Positions 27,540-34,932 of a DNA stretch of 44,710 bases are shown piece by piece. Each line of letters begins with the position of its first letter. Position 1 is the stretch's first letter. Made by a program: the position numbers and the translations under genes. Below the pieces are notes generated by a model. The model was not told the origin of the DNA. It worked only from the letters and a program-made list of their open reading frames with translations, and ran no database searches. The DNA lies in the NCBI GenBank assembly GCA_964385465.1, contig CAYLPJ010000055.1, positions 1 to 44,710 of the forward strand. Reading direction: 5' to 3'. Origin of the DNA: CAYLPJ01 sp964385465. Its GTDB lineage: Bacteria; Planctomycetota; Phycisphaerae; SM23-33.

Positions 27540-27554
27540 GCGGCCGGTGTCTGC

Positions 27555-28343
27555 CTACGGATTCCCCGCGCCGCGGTCGCCCGGCCGCTCGCGGGGCTCT
27601 TCGGTCGCCGCCGGGTGGGGCGGGCGACCGTGCGGGGGACCGCCGCGGTGCCCGGCCTGGAGGGCGGCGTCGTTCTCGGCGAGCATCTCCCGCATGTGAA
27701 CCAGCAGCCTCTCGCGGTTTCCGAGGTGAGCGTAGATGTCTCGCAGCATCATCCGCAGGGCGTTCCGCAGGCCCAGCGAGTCCGTCCGCTTGAGGGCGTT
27801 CTCCAACTCCTCGGTCACGGCGGCCGGCTCGCGGGGGGCGGCGTCTTTGAGGCTCGACGCGGCGATCATCGCCGACGTTTCCGGATCGAAACACACGTGG
27901 TGCATGTGCTCGATCATCGCCATCATCCGCCCCATCTCCTCGACGTGTTCGGGGCGGAAGGGCGGCTCCTCGTCGTGCCACCGACCCCGACCTCGCAAGC
28001 GCGGGTGGTCCGCACGGCCGTGCCAACGCGGGTGATCCGGGTCCACGCGGCGCTCGTGTCGCTCGTCCTCGAACCGTTCGCGCTGAGGGCGATCGTGGCG
28101 GCGGCGCTCGTCCTCGTGCAGCTCTCGCTCCCGCTGCTCGATCCGCTCCCGCTCGCGGCGGAGCTCCTCCGCTTCCTCGCGAATCTCCTCATCGATCCGG
28201 GCGAGCCGCTCATCATCCGCCGCAGAGGCATCGCGGAAGAACCGATCGCCGTCCCCGGCCGATACCAGTTGATAGCTGCCCGCCACGCCGGCGAGCAAGG
28301 CGGCTGCGACAAGCAGCGACAGCACGTTTCTCCGTAGCATCAT
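27555..28343 (-). CDS. Exported charged coiled-coil protein of an ECF sigma operon
   Basis: A 262-residue protein (tandem ATGs at 28343 and 28340; AAGGAG just upstream). A signal sequence (NVLSLLVAAALLAGVAGSYQLVSA) precedes a coiled coil (DDERLARIDEEIREEAEELRR onward), then an Arg/His/Asp-rich stretch (HERRVDPDHPRWHGRADHP) and a helical domain with MMAMIEHMHHV and LRMMLRDIYAHLGNRERLLVHMREM. The layout recalls small periplasmic stress or metal-sensing proteins encoded with ECF sigma factors, but I do not recognise a family. It starts 41 bases after the anti-sigma candidate. The His-rich middle could bind metal; this is inference. Confidence 0.8.
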   Translation of the reverse strand: MMLRRNVLSLLVAAALLAGVAGSYQLVSAGDGDRFFRDASAADDERLARIDEEIREEAEELRRERERIEQRERELHEDERRRHDRPQRERFEDERHERRVDPDHPRWHGRADHPRLRGRGRWHDEEPPFRPEHVEEMGRMMAMIEHMHHVCFDPETSAMIAASSLKDAAPREPAAVTEELENALKRTDSLGLRNALRMMLRDIYAHLGNRERLLVHMREMLAENDAALQAGHRGGPPHGRPPHPAATEEPRERPGDRGAGNP

Positions 28344-28384
28344 GTGTCTCCTTCGGGCTTGGGCGTAGGGTGTCGATCGGTCCG

Positions 28385-28918
28385 TCACGTCGAGGTGGGG
28401 CGGCTGGCGGCGGGGTTGGGCGCGGGCCTGGATCGCCGCGATCCCCCCGGCCAGCTCGACAGCGACGGGAACGTCACGTGCGGCATCCGCCATGTCGACG
28501 TGGGGGCGTTGGCGTCCCCAACGGGCGGGAGTGAGACCCGAGGCATCCGCCAGGTAACCCGCCCGGCCACCGCGGGGTCCAGACGGACGGGCACCGCTGC
28601 GTTGGCGTCGGCGGGGGCCGTCGTCGGCCGGACCGCCGCGACCTGCTCTCCCGCCGGCGTGGGCGTCTTCGTCGGCGGGACCAGCCATCTGCTCGCCATC
28701 GCCGCGATCAGCACCACCGCCGCGGCCGCCGCCGAGACCGCCAGCGGCAGGACCCACCCTCGCCGGGGCCGCTGGACGACCGGCCAGGCGGCGCCGGGGT
28801 ACCGGCGGTCATCGACCCGGCGCTTCAGTCTGCCCAATACGGCGGTAACTTCGGCGAAGTCCCGCTCGTCGGTGGGGGCGGCGTCGTCCCGGGCAGGGCT
28901 GTGCTGTGAGTCTTTCAT
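28385..28918 (-). CDS. Single-span membrane protein, probable anti-sigma factor
   Basis: A 177-residue protein that starts 4 bases after the ECF sigma stop, on the same strand. The first 50 residues are cytosolic and charged (DFAEVTAVLGRLKRRVDD). One transmembrane helix follows (WVLPLAVSAAAAAVVLIAAMA), then a Pro/Thr/Ala-rich extracytoplasmic tail with a repeated TWRMPxVxxP motif (TWRMPRVSLPPV and TWRMPHVTFPSL). No zinc-binding anti-sigma HxxxCxxC motif is present. Position, size and topology make an anti-sigma role likely. Confidence 0.75.
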   Translation of the reverse strand: MKDSQHSPARDDAAPTDERDFAEVTAVLGRLKRRVDDRRYPGAAWPVVQRPRRGWVLPLAVSAAAAAVVLIAAMASRWLVPPTKTPTPAGEQVAAVRPTTAPADANAAVPVRLDPAVAGRVTWRMPRVSLPPVGDANAPTSTWRMPHVTFPSLSSWPGGSRRSRPAPNPAASRPTST

Positions 28919-28922
28919 CGTG

Positions 28923-29474
28923 TCACCCTCTCGGTGTTGTGGCGCGGGCCATGGCGGTCCGGAGCGTCCGCAGGCCGGCAAAGACGGCCGCCTTCACCGT
29001 GCCCTCCGCACAACCCATCGCCGCGGCGGTGTCGCGGACGCTCAGGCCCCGCAGGTACCGGCAGGCGACGGCCTCCCGCTGGCGAGCGGGCAGGTCGGCC
29101 AGGCAGGCCGCCAGGGCCGCCATCTCGCCGTCGTCGCCGTCGTGCGGGGCGTATGGGGCGGACAGCAGCGTCTCGTCCAGCCCGCCGGCGGGGTCGCGAC
29201 GCCGGCGCCGTCGGCCCTCGCGGATGACGTTCATCGCGATGCCGAAAAGCCAGGCCACCGCGTCGCCGCCTCGCCGCCACCGCCGCCGACCCCGCCAGGC
29301 CCGAAGCAAGGCCTCCTGAACGACATCCACGGCGTCGGACTCCGCCAGCCCCTGGGCCAGCGCGAAGCGGAACAGTCCATCCTGGCAGCGCCGCGCGAGG
29401 TCGTCGAATGCCGCCGCCTCGCCGCCGGCCGCCCGGTCCATGCATCGCGTGCATTCCGCTCGGTCATCCGCCAT
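28923..29474 (-). CDS. ECF-type RNA polymerase sigma factor
   Basis: A 183-residue cytosolic sigma-70-family protein. Region 2 is seen in FDDLARRCQDGLFRFALAQG, the AVDVVQEALLRAWRG helix (region 2.2) and WLFGIAMNVIREGRRRRRR (2.3-2.4). Region 4 is ADLPARQREAVACRYLRGLSVRDTAAAMGCAEGTVKAAVFAGLRTLR, a complete helix-turn-helix. GGCGGAG lies shortly before the ATG. It leads an operon with the membrane protein and the exported coiled-coil protein, the usual pattern for a membrane-signal-controlled ECF factor. Confidence 0.93.
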   Translation of the reverse strand: MADDRAECTRCMDRAAGGEAAAFDDLARRCQDGLFRFALAQGLAESDAVDVVQEALLRAWRGRRRWRRGGDAVAWLFGIAMNVIREGRRRRRRDPAGGLDETLLSAPYAPHDGDDGEMAALAACLADLPARQREAVACRYLRGLSVRDTAAAMGCAEGTVKAAVFAGLRTLRTAMARATTPRG

Positions 29475-29718
29475 TGCACTCCGCCCATACTTGCCCCCGC
29501 CCGCCGAAAGGTTTACCGCCTTCCGGGGCCGACCCCCATTGTCCCCGCCGCCGGGCGGGAAGCAATTCTGCGCGCAGAGGTCGCGCCCGGCGAAGTCGGC
29601 GTTCTGGCCTCACAGCGAATCCACCGACAGCCGTGGGGGGCAGGTGCTTGGGGTGCGGAGAAGGATCCGGGGGAAGGACTTGGCCTGAAGCCGGCGAGGC
29701 GACCGTCCGCGAGTCAAC

Positions 29719-29760
29719 TGGAGCCGAGGGGGTTCGAACCCCTGACCTCCTGCATGCCAT
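29719..29760 (-). other. 3' fragment of tRNA-Ala(GGC): integration scar (att half-site)
   Basis: The minus strand reads as positions 32-73 of a tRNA-Ala(GGC). It has the anticodon loop ATGGCAT, the 3' anticodon strand GCAGG, variable loop AGGTC, the T arm (AGGGG, TTCGAAC, CCCCT), the acceptor strand CGGCTCC and discriminator A. The 5' half is absent: the bases just before the loop do not match a CCTGC stem strand and no D-arm is present nearby. Such a 3' duplicate beginning at the anticodon loop is what tyrosine-recombinase integration into a tRNA gene leaves at the distal end. The element would lie to the right (higher coordinates), with the intact tRNA beyond the window. No second copy is seen here. 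Confidence 0.85.
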
Positions 29761-29849
29761 ACCCATCGGGGCGGGCAAGGCCGCATGACCTAAGGAGCCG
29801 TTCTGTAAGGGTTTCCGCCGGACGCCCGGCGGCTTCTACCGCTTTGGTT

Positions 29850-29902
29850 CATACTCGTTTGCGCCCGTTTCTGACCATCTGACACGGGCGCAAACGAGTA
29901 TG
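29850..29902. repeat. Perfect 19-bp inverted repeat beside the attachment site
   Basis: CATACTCGTTTGCGCCCGT (29850-29868) and its exact complement (29884-29902) flank a 15-base loop. It starts 90 bases from the tRNA fragment and ends 8 bases from the stop of the first element gene. Neither strand has a T-run after the stem. It could be a terminator for the minus-strand gene, or a recombinase arm or accessory site at the element end. Confidence 0.75.
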
Positions 29903-29909
29903 GGATTGC

Positions 29910-30737
29910 TCACGCGGCGGCGCCTTCGGCCCTGTCCGCGGCGAGCTGTTTCACGTGGCCGGCGCCGATGCCCCGTAGCGTTGCCGGCAGGGCGCGCCAA
30001 AGGGGCAGGAGCGACGCGGCCACGTCGGCGCCGTCGCCGTTCATCTCCGGACCGCCCAGCACGCTCGCCTGTTCCTCGACCCCGGCGGCGTACGCCAGGT
30101 TCTCAATGAACTCGACGGCTGCCGACCTGTCGCTGTCGGGAAGCGCACGCACCGCGGCGAGGAACTCGGCATCCGAGGCGCTCGGCGCGGCCTGGAGCTC
30201 GACCGCCCGCCGGACGAACCCGAGGCCGGCGTCTCTCGCCCAGGAGGGCAAGGCCCGCCAGCAGGACAGCATTTCCCAGTCGCGGTCGTCCAGGTCCTCA
30301 TCCTCGGCGTCCCGCATGCGGACGACGATCCCGAGGCCGGCGGCGATGCTCCGCAGCATCTCCCACAACCTGTCCCGCGTCCTCGAGACCATCCGCGCGT
30401 ACAGGTTGATGAACTCCCGTTCGGCGGCGTCGGGCGGGGCGGCCTCGATGTCGGCGGTGACCCGCATGTACTCAACCACCTCCGCCTGTGCCTCCGGCGG
30501 CAACGTCCGCCAGGTCGCGAGGGCTGAACCTTCGGCGTGGATCTCGGTCGGGATCCCCATCCCCAAGCCGTAGCACATGCCGGCGATGAACTCCCCCGCC
30601 CGCCATCGCTGTTCGCTGTCCGCCGATCCCCAAAGGGCCAGGAAGGCCGCTTCGTCGCTTGGCACTCCGGCCTGGCCGGCGGGGGTTCCGTCGTTTCGTC
30701 CTTCACTCCGTCCGCTACAATTGCCGATCTCACGCAT
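29910..30737 (-). CDS. Element protein made of three tandem helical repeats of about 80 residues
   Basis: A 275-residue soluble protein; the ATG at 30737 has a strong AAGGAGG 8-9 bases upstream. No signal or membrane segment. Three repeats are visible. Each first half has a pattern like xxFLxLW...RxxEFIxxLAYGLG (starting near residues 31, 108 and 191). Each second half has LxxWRALPxxxR followed by a helix and, in the first two repeats, an AAP turn (starting near residues 73, 157 and 244). Repeat spacing is 77-87 residues. I do not recognise the family. It is the gene nearest the attachment site, a place where integrases or cargo genes often sit, but it has no recombinase motif. Confidence 0.75.
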   Translation of the reverse strand: MREIGNCSGRSEGRNDGTPAGQAGVPSDEAAFLALWGSADSEQRWRAGEFIAGMCYGLGMGIPTEIHAEGSALATWRTLPPEAQAEVVEYMRVTADIEAAPPDAAEREFINLYARMVSRTRDRLWEMLRSIAAGLGIVVRMRDAEDEDLDDRDWEMLSCWRALPSWARDAGLGFVRRAVELQAAPSASDAEFLAAVRALPDSDRSAAVEFIENLAYAAGVEEQASVLGGPEMNGDGADVAASLLPLWRALPATLRGIGAGHVKQLAADRAEGAAA

Positions 30738-31329
30738 GGTCAGGACCTCCTTGAGGGTCTTGGCCCGGGGCCCGGAGCGTTGCGTCGCTGCCGGGCCCGC
30801 TGTTCGTCCGGGACACGTCGCCCCGGCTCTCGTCTGGCGGTTGAGGGCGTGCGTGGAGGGAGGCGCGCCGATCGGCGCGGAGGCCATCCGCGAAGATTGC
30901 GGCTTGATGGCTTCGGCAGGACGTGTTATCGTGTCTCACGTCGGCAGCTCCCTATCAGCTCGCCGACAACTCCCCCCCACGACGCCGAACACGTCGAGGG
31001 GGTTCTGTTGCCCCGTCCTGGCCTGGCCCGGACGGCAGAGCCGATCTTCCCGCCCGCCTGCCGCCGCGCCAAGCAAAAAATCCCCCCGCCGTCGCCTCGC
31101 GCCGGAACCGCGGGCGGGCCGCGCAAAGCAGCGTGCGGCGCTCGGCGTCGATCCTCCCGCACTGCCTGCCGGCGGCGGGCGCCGCGGCCACGTGCGGGGG
31201 GCTCGTGGGGTTCGACCTAGCGGGCATCCCTCCGGTTGCGATGTCCCGGCTGCCCGCCGTCGCGCCGATCGGCGCCGAGTTGCCCGCCCGCCGGTGGGGA
31301 GCCGGTGGGGGCGCCCGGGGCGCCGAGGG
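30738..31329. other. 592-base gap with dispersed palindromes, no supported gene
   Basis: This is the longest gene-free gap in the left half of the element. Two copies of GCGCCGATCGGCGC occur (30865-30878, extended to a 16-bp palindrome at 30864-30879; and 31262-31275). The same motif is repeated in the array at 41.6-44.2 kb. Near the right end is GGCGCCC-G-GGGCGCC (about 31308-31323). Short Arg-rich minus-strand frames exist (for example 30955-31227), but they lack a ribosome site or any recognisable pattern. Confidence 0.5.
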
Positions 31330-31839
31330 TCAGCCGCGGTACCCCGCGAGATTCACCCTGGCCGGCGTGGCGTCGGGGAAGATGTCCTCCACGTCGAACC
31401 TGGCCTTGCAGAACGGGCACTGCCATCGGACATTCCCCCGCGTGTCGCTGCGCTTGCGGCGGATGATCCGCTCGCCGCACTCGGGGCATGTCCTTTCCGC
31501 CGGGGGGCGGGCGGCCGGCTTGGTGGCGGCGGGGGGCTTGGCCGCGGCGGTCCCGGCGGCCTCGCCGGCGGGATCTTCTCCCTCCCGGCCGGCGTGGGCG
31601 TGGGCGTCGCCGGCGGTCGCGGATGCGAGCCTCCCGGCCATGTCGTGCTTCCCGCCGGAGGTGGACACGCCGGCGGCCTTGCAGCGCGCCCGCAGCTCCC
31701 TGACGGTCAGCGAGGCGGCAAGGGCCTCGGGGTCGGTGTCCAGCTCGGCGGGCCGGCTGGGGGCCGCCTGGCCGGCGGATGGGGCCGCTGGCGCGTCGGC
31801 CTGGCCGGCGGGGGGGATGGTTCGGTCGCGTTCGGGCAT
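31330..31839 (-). CDS. SAP-like plus zinc-ribbon protein, probable nucleic-acid binding
   Basis: A 169-residue protein with GAGGAG 8 bases before the ATG. After a Pro/Ala-rich start, a SAP-like helix-extended loop-helix is seen (LTVRELRARCKAAGVSTSGGKHDMAGRL, about residues 45-72). A low-complexity Ala/Pro linker follows, then a zinc ribbon with CPEC and CPFC knuckles about 24 residues apart (RTCPECGERIIRRKR ... WQCPFCKARFDVEDIF). Both modules bind nucleic acid in known families. Position next to the tape-measure-like gene suggests a morphogenesis or late-region role, but that is inference. Confidence 0.75.
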   Translation of the reverse strand: MPERDRTIPPAGQADAPAAPSAGQAAPSRPAELDTDPEALAASLTVRELRARCKAAGVSTSGGKHDMAGRLASATAGDAHAHAGREGEDPAGEAAGTAAAKPPAATKPAARPPAERTCPECGERIIRRKRSDTRGNVRWQCPFCKARFDVEDIFPDATPARVNLAGYRG

Positions 31840-31901
31840 GCCGATAGTCTCCTCGAAGGGTTGTTTCGCGGTCGCGTGGTGCGGTGACGCAAGCGGGCGG
31901 T

Positions 31902-33530
31902 TCAGGGCACGCCGGGGGTCTCCACGTGCGCGTTGGCGTCGGCGTGTCGGTAGGTGGCGTCGCGAAGGTTCTGCGCGGCGTTGTTCAGGGCCGCGGGCGT
32001 GGAGTTGGCATTTTCCCCCCACAGGCCGGGCGTTGTACGATTCAGCGGGTCCACGGCCGGCGCCCGGGCGCCCAGGGCCTCGGCGGCCTCGCGGACGTAC
32101 CGGCCTTCCAGCGGCTCGAAGGGCGTGGTGGCCGGCCCTTGCTCCATCCGCTTGAGCAGCGAGGCCCCGAGGTACACGGCCTGCTGGCCCGTGTCCAGGT
32201 CGTGCATGCCGAGTTTGCCGGTGGCCCACATGAGGGCCTTGCCCAGCGGCAGCCCGGCGGTCTTGGCCATCCATCCGTAGCCGGCGCCCATGTCATGTTC
32301 CAGCCGTTCGGCTTCCAGCAGCTCGTGGAGGTTTTCCCACTGGAGATAGCCGACCCGTTGCGCGGCGGCCTCCTTCCGGCGGCGCAGCCTCTTGCCGGCC
32401 TCGGTCGCGACGATGAACGGCTCCTTGCGGGCGTCCTTGAGTTTGCCGCCGACGAGGTCGACGTCGCTGCGGGTGGCCTGGCGGAAGTCGGCCACGCGGG
32501 CGGCGGCCCCGCCGATGTCGCCGAGCAGTTCCTTGCCGTAGATCATGCCGCGTTCGCCGAACAGTTCCTCCAGGTTCTGCGGGGTGAGGTCCAGCTTGCC
32601 GAGTTTCTGGAGGCGGACCCACGCGTTGTCGGCGGTACCGATGCCGGCCCGCTCCATGAGGTTCTTGCGGCCGGCCAGCGGATCGGCGGCCCCGAACGCG
32701 AGCTTGCGGATGGCCTCGGCCTCGCTGGGGTCCTTGAGCATGATTTTCCGCAGGATGGTCAGCATGCCCTGGCCGGCCTGCGCGGCGGTGCCGGTTTTCT
32801 CGGTGAGGAAGGCCCCGAGGGCGGCGGAGGTCCGCAGGTCCAGGCCGCCGACCTTGCCGGCCATGAACATCCGCGGCGCCTGCTTGGCCAGCTCGGCGCG
32901 TTCCTCGACGGACGCCTTTTCCAGCATGTAGAAGGCGACGTTGGACAGGTCGCGGCCGCTGCTGCCGGGGAACAGCCCGCCGGGCTTCGCGAACGAGCTG
33001 GACAGTTCTTTCAGGGAGCCCGCCCCGGCCTTGCGCATTTTAACCAGGGCATTCCAGAGGTCGCCTCGTTCCTGCTTGGTCGCCCACGGCGTCATGGACT
33101 CGAAGGCGTACATGCCCTGCCCGACCTCGGAGGTGGTCAGCCCGGTCCGCTTGCTCTCGGCGAGGACCCGCCCGCGGAACTTGGGATCCTTGAGGTGGTC
33201 GCCGAGGAACATGAGGTCCATGATCCCTGCCTGCGTCTGGCGGATTTCCTCGGCCCCGCTGCGGACGTCCTGCTGGAACTGGTTCCACACGCCGCGGGCG
33301 GCGCGAATGGCCCCCGCGACGGACACGAACGAGGTGGCCATGCCGGCGAGCTGGCGGACGCTGGTGCCCAGCCCGCGGGCCAGGCTGCCGGTGAAGCCCT
33401 GGCTGGCCTTGGCGTTCTTGGTGAACCCCGCCAGCATCTTGTTCTGCTTGGCAAGGATGCGGTCGAACGACCGGAGGACGTCTCCGGCGTCGGCGGTCAT
33501 GCCCATGTCCACGCGGCCTTCGTCGGCCAT
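31902..33530 (-). CDS. Phage tail tape-measure-like protein
   Basis: A 542-residue protein; AAAGGAG precedes the ATG by about 8 bases. The N-terminus, with LRSFDRILAKQNKMLAGFTKNAK followed by GLGTSVRQLAGMATSFVSVAGAIRAARGVWNQF, and the central SKRTGLTTSEVGQGMYAFESM with the later LRTSAALGAFLTEKTGTAAQAGQGM resemble the conserved core of TP901-type tape-measure proteins. It is short for that family, and no long coiled-coil or hydrophobic tail follows. The C-terminus (from DMGAGYGWMAKTAGL) is unassigned. No other tail, capsid or terminase gene is adjacent, so it may belong to an unusual tail or a reduced element. Confidence 0.7.
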   Translation of the reverse strand: MADEGRVDMGMTADAGDVLRSFDRILAKQNKMLAGFTKNAKASQGFTGSLARGLGTSVRQLAGMATSFVSVAGAIRAARGVWNQFQQDVRSGAEEIRQTQAGIMDLMFLGDHLKDPKFRGRVLAESKRTGLTTSEVGQGMYAFESMTPWATKQERGDLWNALVKMRKAGAGSLKELSSSFAKPGGLFPGSSGRDLSNVAFYMLEKASVEERAELAKQAPRMFMAGKVGGLDLRTSAALGAFLTEKTGTAAQAGQGMLTILRKIMLKDPSEAEAIRKLAFGAADPLAGRKNLMERAGIGTADNAWVRLQKLGKLDLTPQNLEELFGERGMIYGKELLGDIGGAAARVADFRQATRSDVDLVGGKLKDARKEPFIVATEAGKRLRRRKEAAAQRVGYLQWENLHELLEAERLEHDMGAGYGWMAKTAGLPLGKALMWATGKLGMHDLDTGQQAVYLGASLLKRMEQGPATTPFEPLEGRYVREAAEALGARAPAVDPLNRTTPGLWGENANSTPAALNNAAQNLRDATYRHADANAHVETPGVP

Positions 33531-33591
33531 GGTTCATCTCCTTTCGGCTCGGCCGGCCTGGCCGGCTTGTGTCTTTGCCGCGGCGGGGCAC

Positions 33592-33648
33592 GCCGGCATC
33601 CTGCCGGCAAACCGGCCCCGGGGGGGAACGGCCGAAGCCGCTCCCCCC
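33592..33648 (-). terminator. Strong hairpins, one with a UUCG tetraloop, upstream of the tape-measure-like gene
   Basis: On the minus strand 33648-33621 reads GGGGGGAGCGGC, TTCG, GCCGTTCCCCCC: a continuous 12-bp stem with one G-U pair, closed by the extra-stable C(UUCG)G loop. A second stem, GCCGGCA/TGCCGGC with a 3-base loop, follows at 33608-33592. They lie in the 208-base gap between the coiled-coil gene and the tape-measure-like gene. No T-run follows; they could terminate, attenuate or protect the transcript. Confidence 0.6.
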
Positions 33649-33738
33649 GGAGCCACCCGGCGGCGTGGTCCGACGGTCGGTGTTCGGCCGGCACGCCCCA
33701 GCCCGGGGGCGCCGCGTCTCCGGCCGACCGGCCCACGC

Positions 33739-34197
33739 CTACGACGCGGCGTCCTGGCAGGGGGTCGTGCGGCGGATGAATTCGGCGTGCTTCTCGGTCA
33801 GCCGCCGCACTTCGTTGACGGCACTGTTCGCGCGGTTCAGCTCCCTGCGCGCGTGGTCCATCTCGTCCTGCGCGGCGTCCCGCCGCGCCTGCGCGGCCTT
33901 GAGGGCCTCGTCGGCCTGGTTCCGTTCGGCAACGCGGGTGTCAAACGCGGCCCTCGCGTCGGCGTAGCCGGCGGCGAGCTCTTGCTTGCCGGCCAGCTCG
34001 CGGAGGAAGCTGATTTCCCCGTCCACCTGCCGACGGTCGATGTCCAAGCGGTCCATGATGACCGCGAGCCTCTCGGCGTCGCCGTCCTCGGGGTTCGACC
34101 ACCGGCCGATGATGCCGTAGTACTCGGCCTCCAGGGCGTCCCGGTCGCTTCGCGCCCGGCGGTTCCTCTCGTCCAGTTGTGCTTGCAGCGTGCTCAT
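33739..34197 (-). CDS. Coiled-coil protein, paralogue of the preceding gene
   Basis: A 152-residue, highly charged helical protein starting at an ATG with GAAAGGA about 11 bases upstream. The N-terminal half contains ALEAEYYGIIGRW followed by GDAERLAVIMDRLDIDRRQ and FLREL. The rest is a long heptad-like coiled coil rich in Ala, Arg and Glu, ending in LTEKHAEFIRRT. It shares the LEAEYY...W.N...GD...LRELx pattern and length with the neighbour at 34345, so the two genes arose by tandem duplication. No known family recognised; a structural or scaffold role is possible. Confidence 0.75.
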   Translation of the reverse strand: MSTLQAQLDERNRRARSDRDALEAEYYGIIGRWSNPEDGDAERLAVIMDRLDIDRRQVDGEISFLRELAGKQELAAGYADARAAFDTRVAERNQADEALKAAQARRDAAQDEMDHARRELNRANSAVNEVRRLTEKHAEFIRRTTPCQDAAS

Positions 34198-34256
34198 GTT
34201 TCTGGCGTCCTTTCTCGCGACGTTGCGTTGCGGGTCATGCCGGCCGGGCCATCCTG

Positions 34257-34274
34257 CCGCGGCGTCGGCCGCGG
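34257..34274. promoter_or_regulatory. Hairpin in the gap between the two coiled-coil genes
   Basis: CCGCGGC (34257-34263) and GCCGCGG (34268-34274) form a 7-bp stem with a 4-base loop, followed by an ACACGG/CCGTGT pair a few bases on. It occupies the middle of the 147-base gap and parallels the hairpins before the tape-measure-like gene. Function unknown. Confidence 0.35.
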
Positions 34275-34344
34275 GACACGGCCAGGCCGGCCCGTGTCGG
34301 TTGGTCAGTTTCTCGCGGTCGCGGGGAGGTCCCGCGGCCGCGGT

Positions 34345-34806
34345 TCACGCGGATCGGGCAAGGGTCGGCTCGCGGGCCCGCTTGATGAGCCGGGCGTGTC
34401 CCGACCGGAGCATGGCGGCCCTGGCGCGGGCCTCGTTGCAGCGGTCCAGGGTCCCGCGAGCGACGGCAACGGCGTTGTCCGCCGCCCGGACGGCGGCGCA
34501 GGCGTCCCGCAGGTCGGCCTTCGCTCGCCGACGGGCGTTGATCGTGGCCCGCAGGTCGGCCTCGGCCTTCTCGCGGCCGGCGATGGCGGCCTCCAGCTCG
34601 TCCAGCTCGCGGAGCACGCGGAGGTCGGCTTCCGCGCGTCGCGGCTCGATGCCGAGCTCGGCCACGATCCGCCGCCTCTCGGCGATGTCGCCGCTCGGGG
34701 CGTTCGCCCAGCCGCTCAGGAGGGCGTAGTACTCTGCCTCCAGGAGCCCGCGGCAGGGGCCGTCCTGGCCGGCGTGTCGGTCGGGTTGTCGGTGCGGTCG
34801 GTTCAT
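34345..34806 (-). CDS. Coiled-coil protein, paralogue of the following gene
   Basis: A 153-residue protein with GGAAGGA about 8 bases before the ATG. It starts with a polar stretch, then LLEAEYYALLSGWANAPSGDIAERRRIV, ELGIEPRRAEADLRVLREL and a long alanine/arginine-rich coiled coil ending in SGHARLIKRA. It aligns end to end with the 152-residue product of 33739-34197; the N-terminal third is best conserved. Both are on the minus strand in the same run. No enzyme motif is visible. Confidence 0.75.
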   Translation of the reverse strand: MNRPHRQPDRHAGQDGPCRGLLEAEYYALLSGWANAPSGDIAERRRIVAELGIEPRRAEADLRVLRELDELEAAIAGREKAEADLRATINARRRAKADLRDACAAVRAADNAVAVARGTLDRCNEARARAAMLRSGHARLIKRAREPTLARSA

Positions 34807-34932
34807 CGCTCGCGTCCTTCCACTCGTCCTGTGCCGCTGCCGTTGGCGGCGGGGCCGTGGGCGGCATGCCCCGCGCGACGGTCCGGCCTGTACGCGGCGG
34901 GACCTTCGCGCGGGGCGTCCCCGGCGGGGCGT

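Noticed and set aside
29850..29902. Simple rho-independent terminator
   Set aside because: Stem is long and perfect, but no T-run follows on either strand; kept as an inverted repeat of unknown role.
29719..30100. Intron-split tRNA-Ala gene
   Set aside because: A group I intron could interrupt an anticodon loop, but no 5' half (acceptor, D arm) was seen on the minus strand in the next several hundred bases, which are coding.
30926..31227. Small Arg-rich minus-strand frames in the element gap
   Set aside because: No ribosome site, no recognisable pattern, overlapping alternatives in two frames; more likely non-coding.
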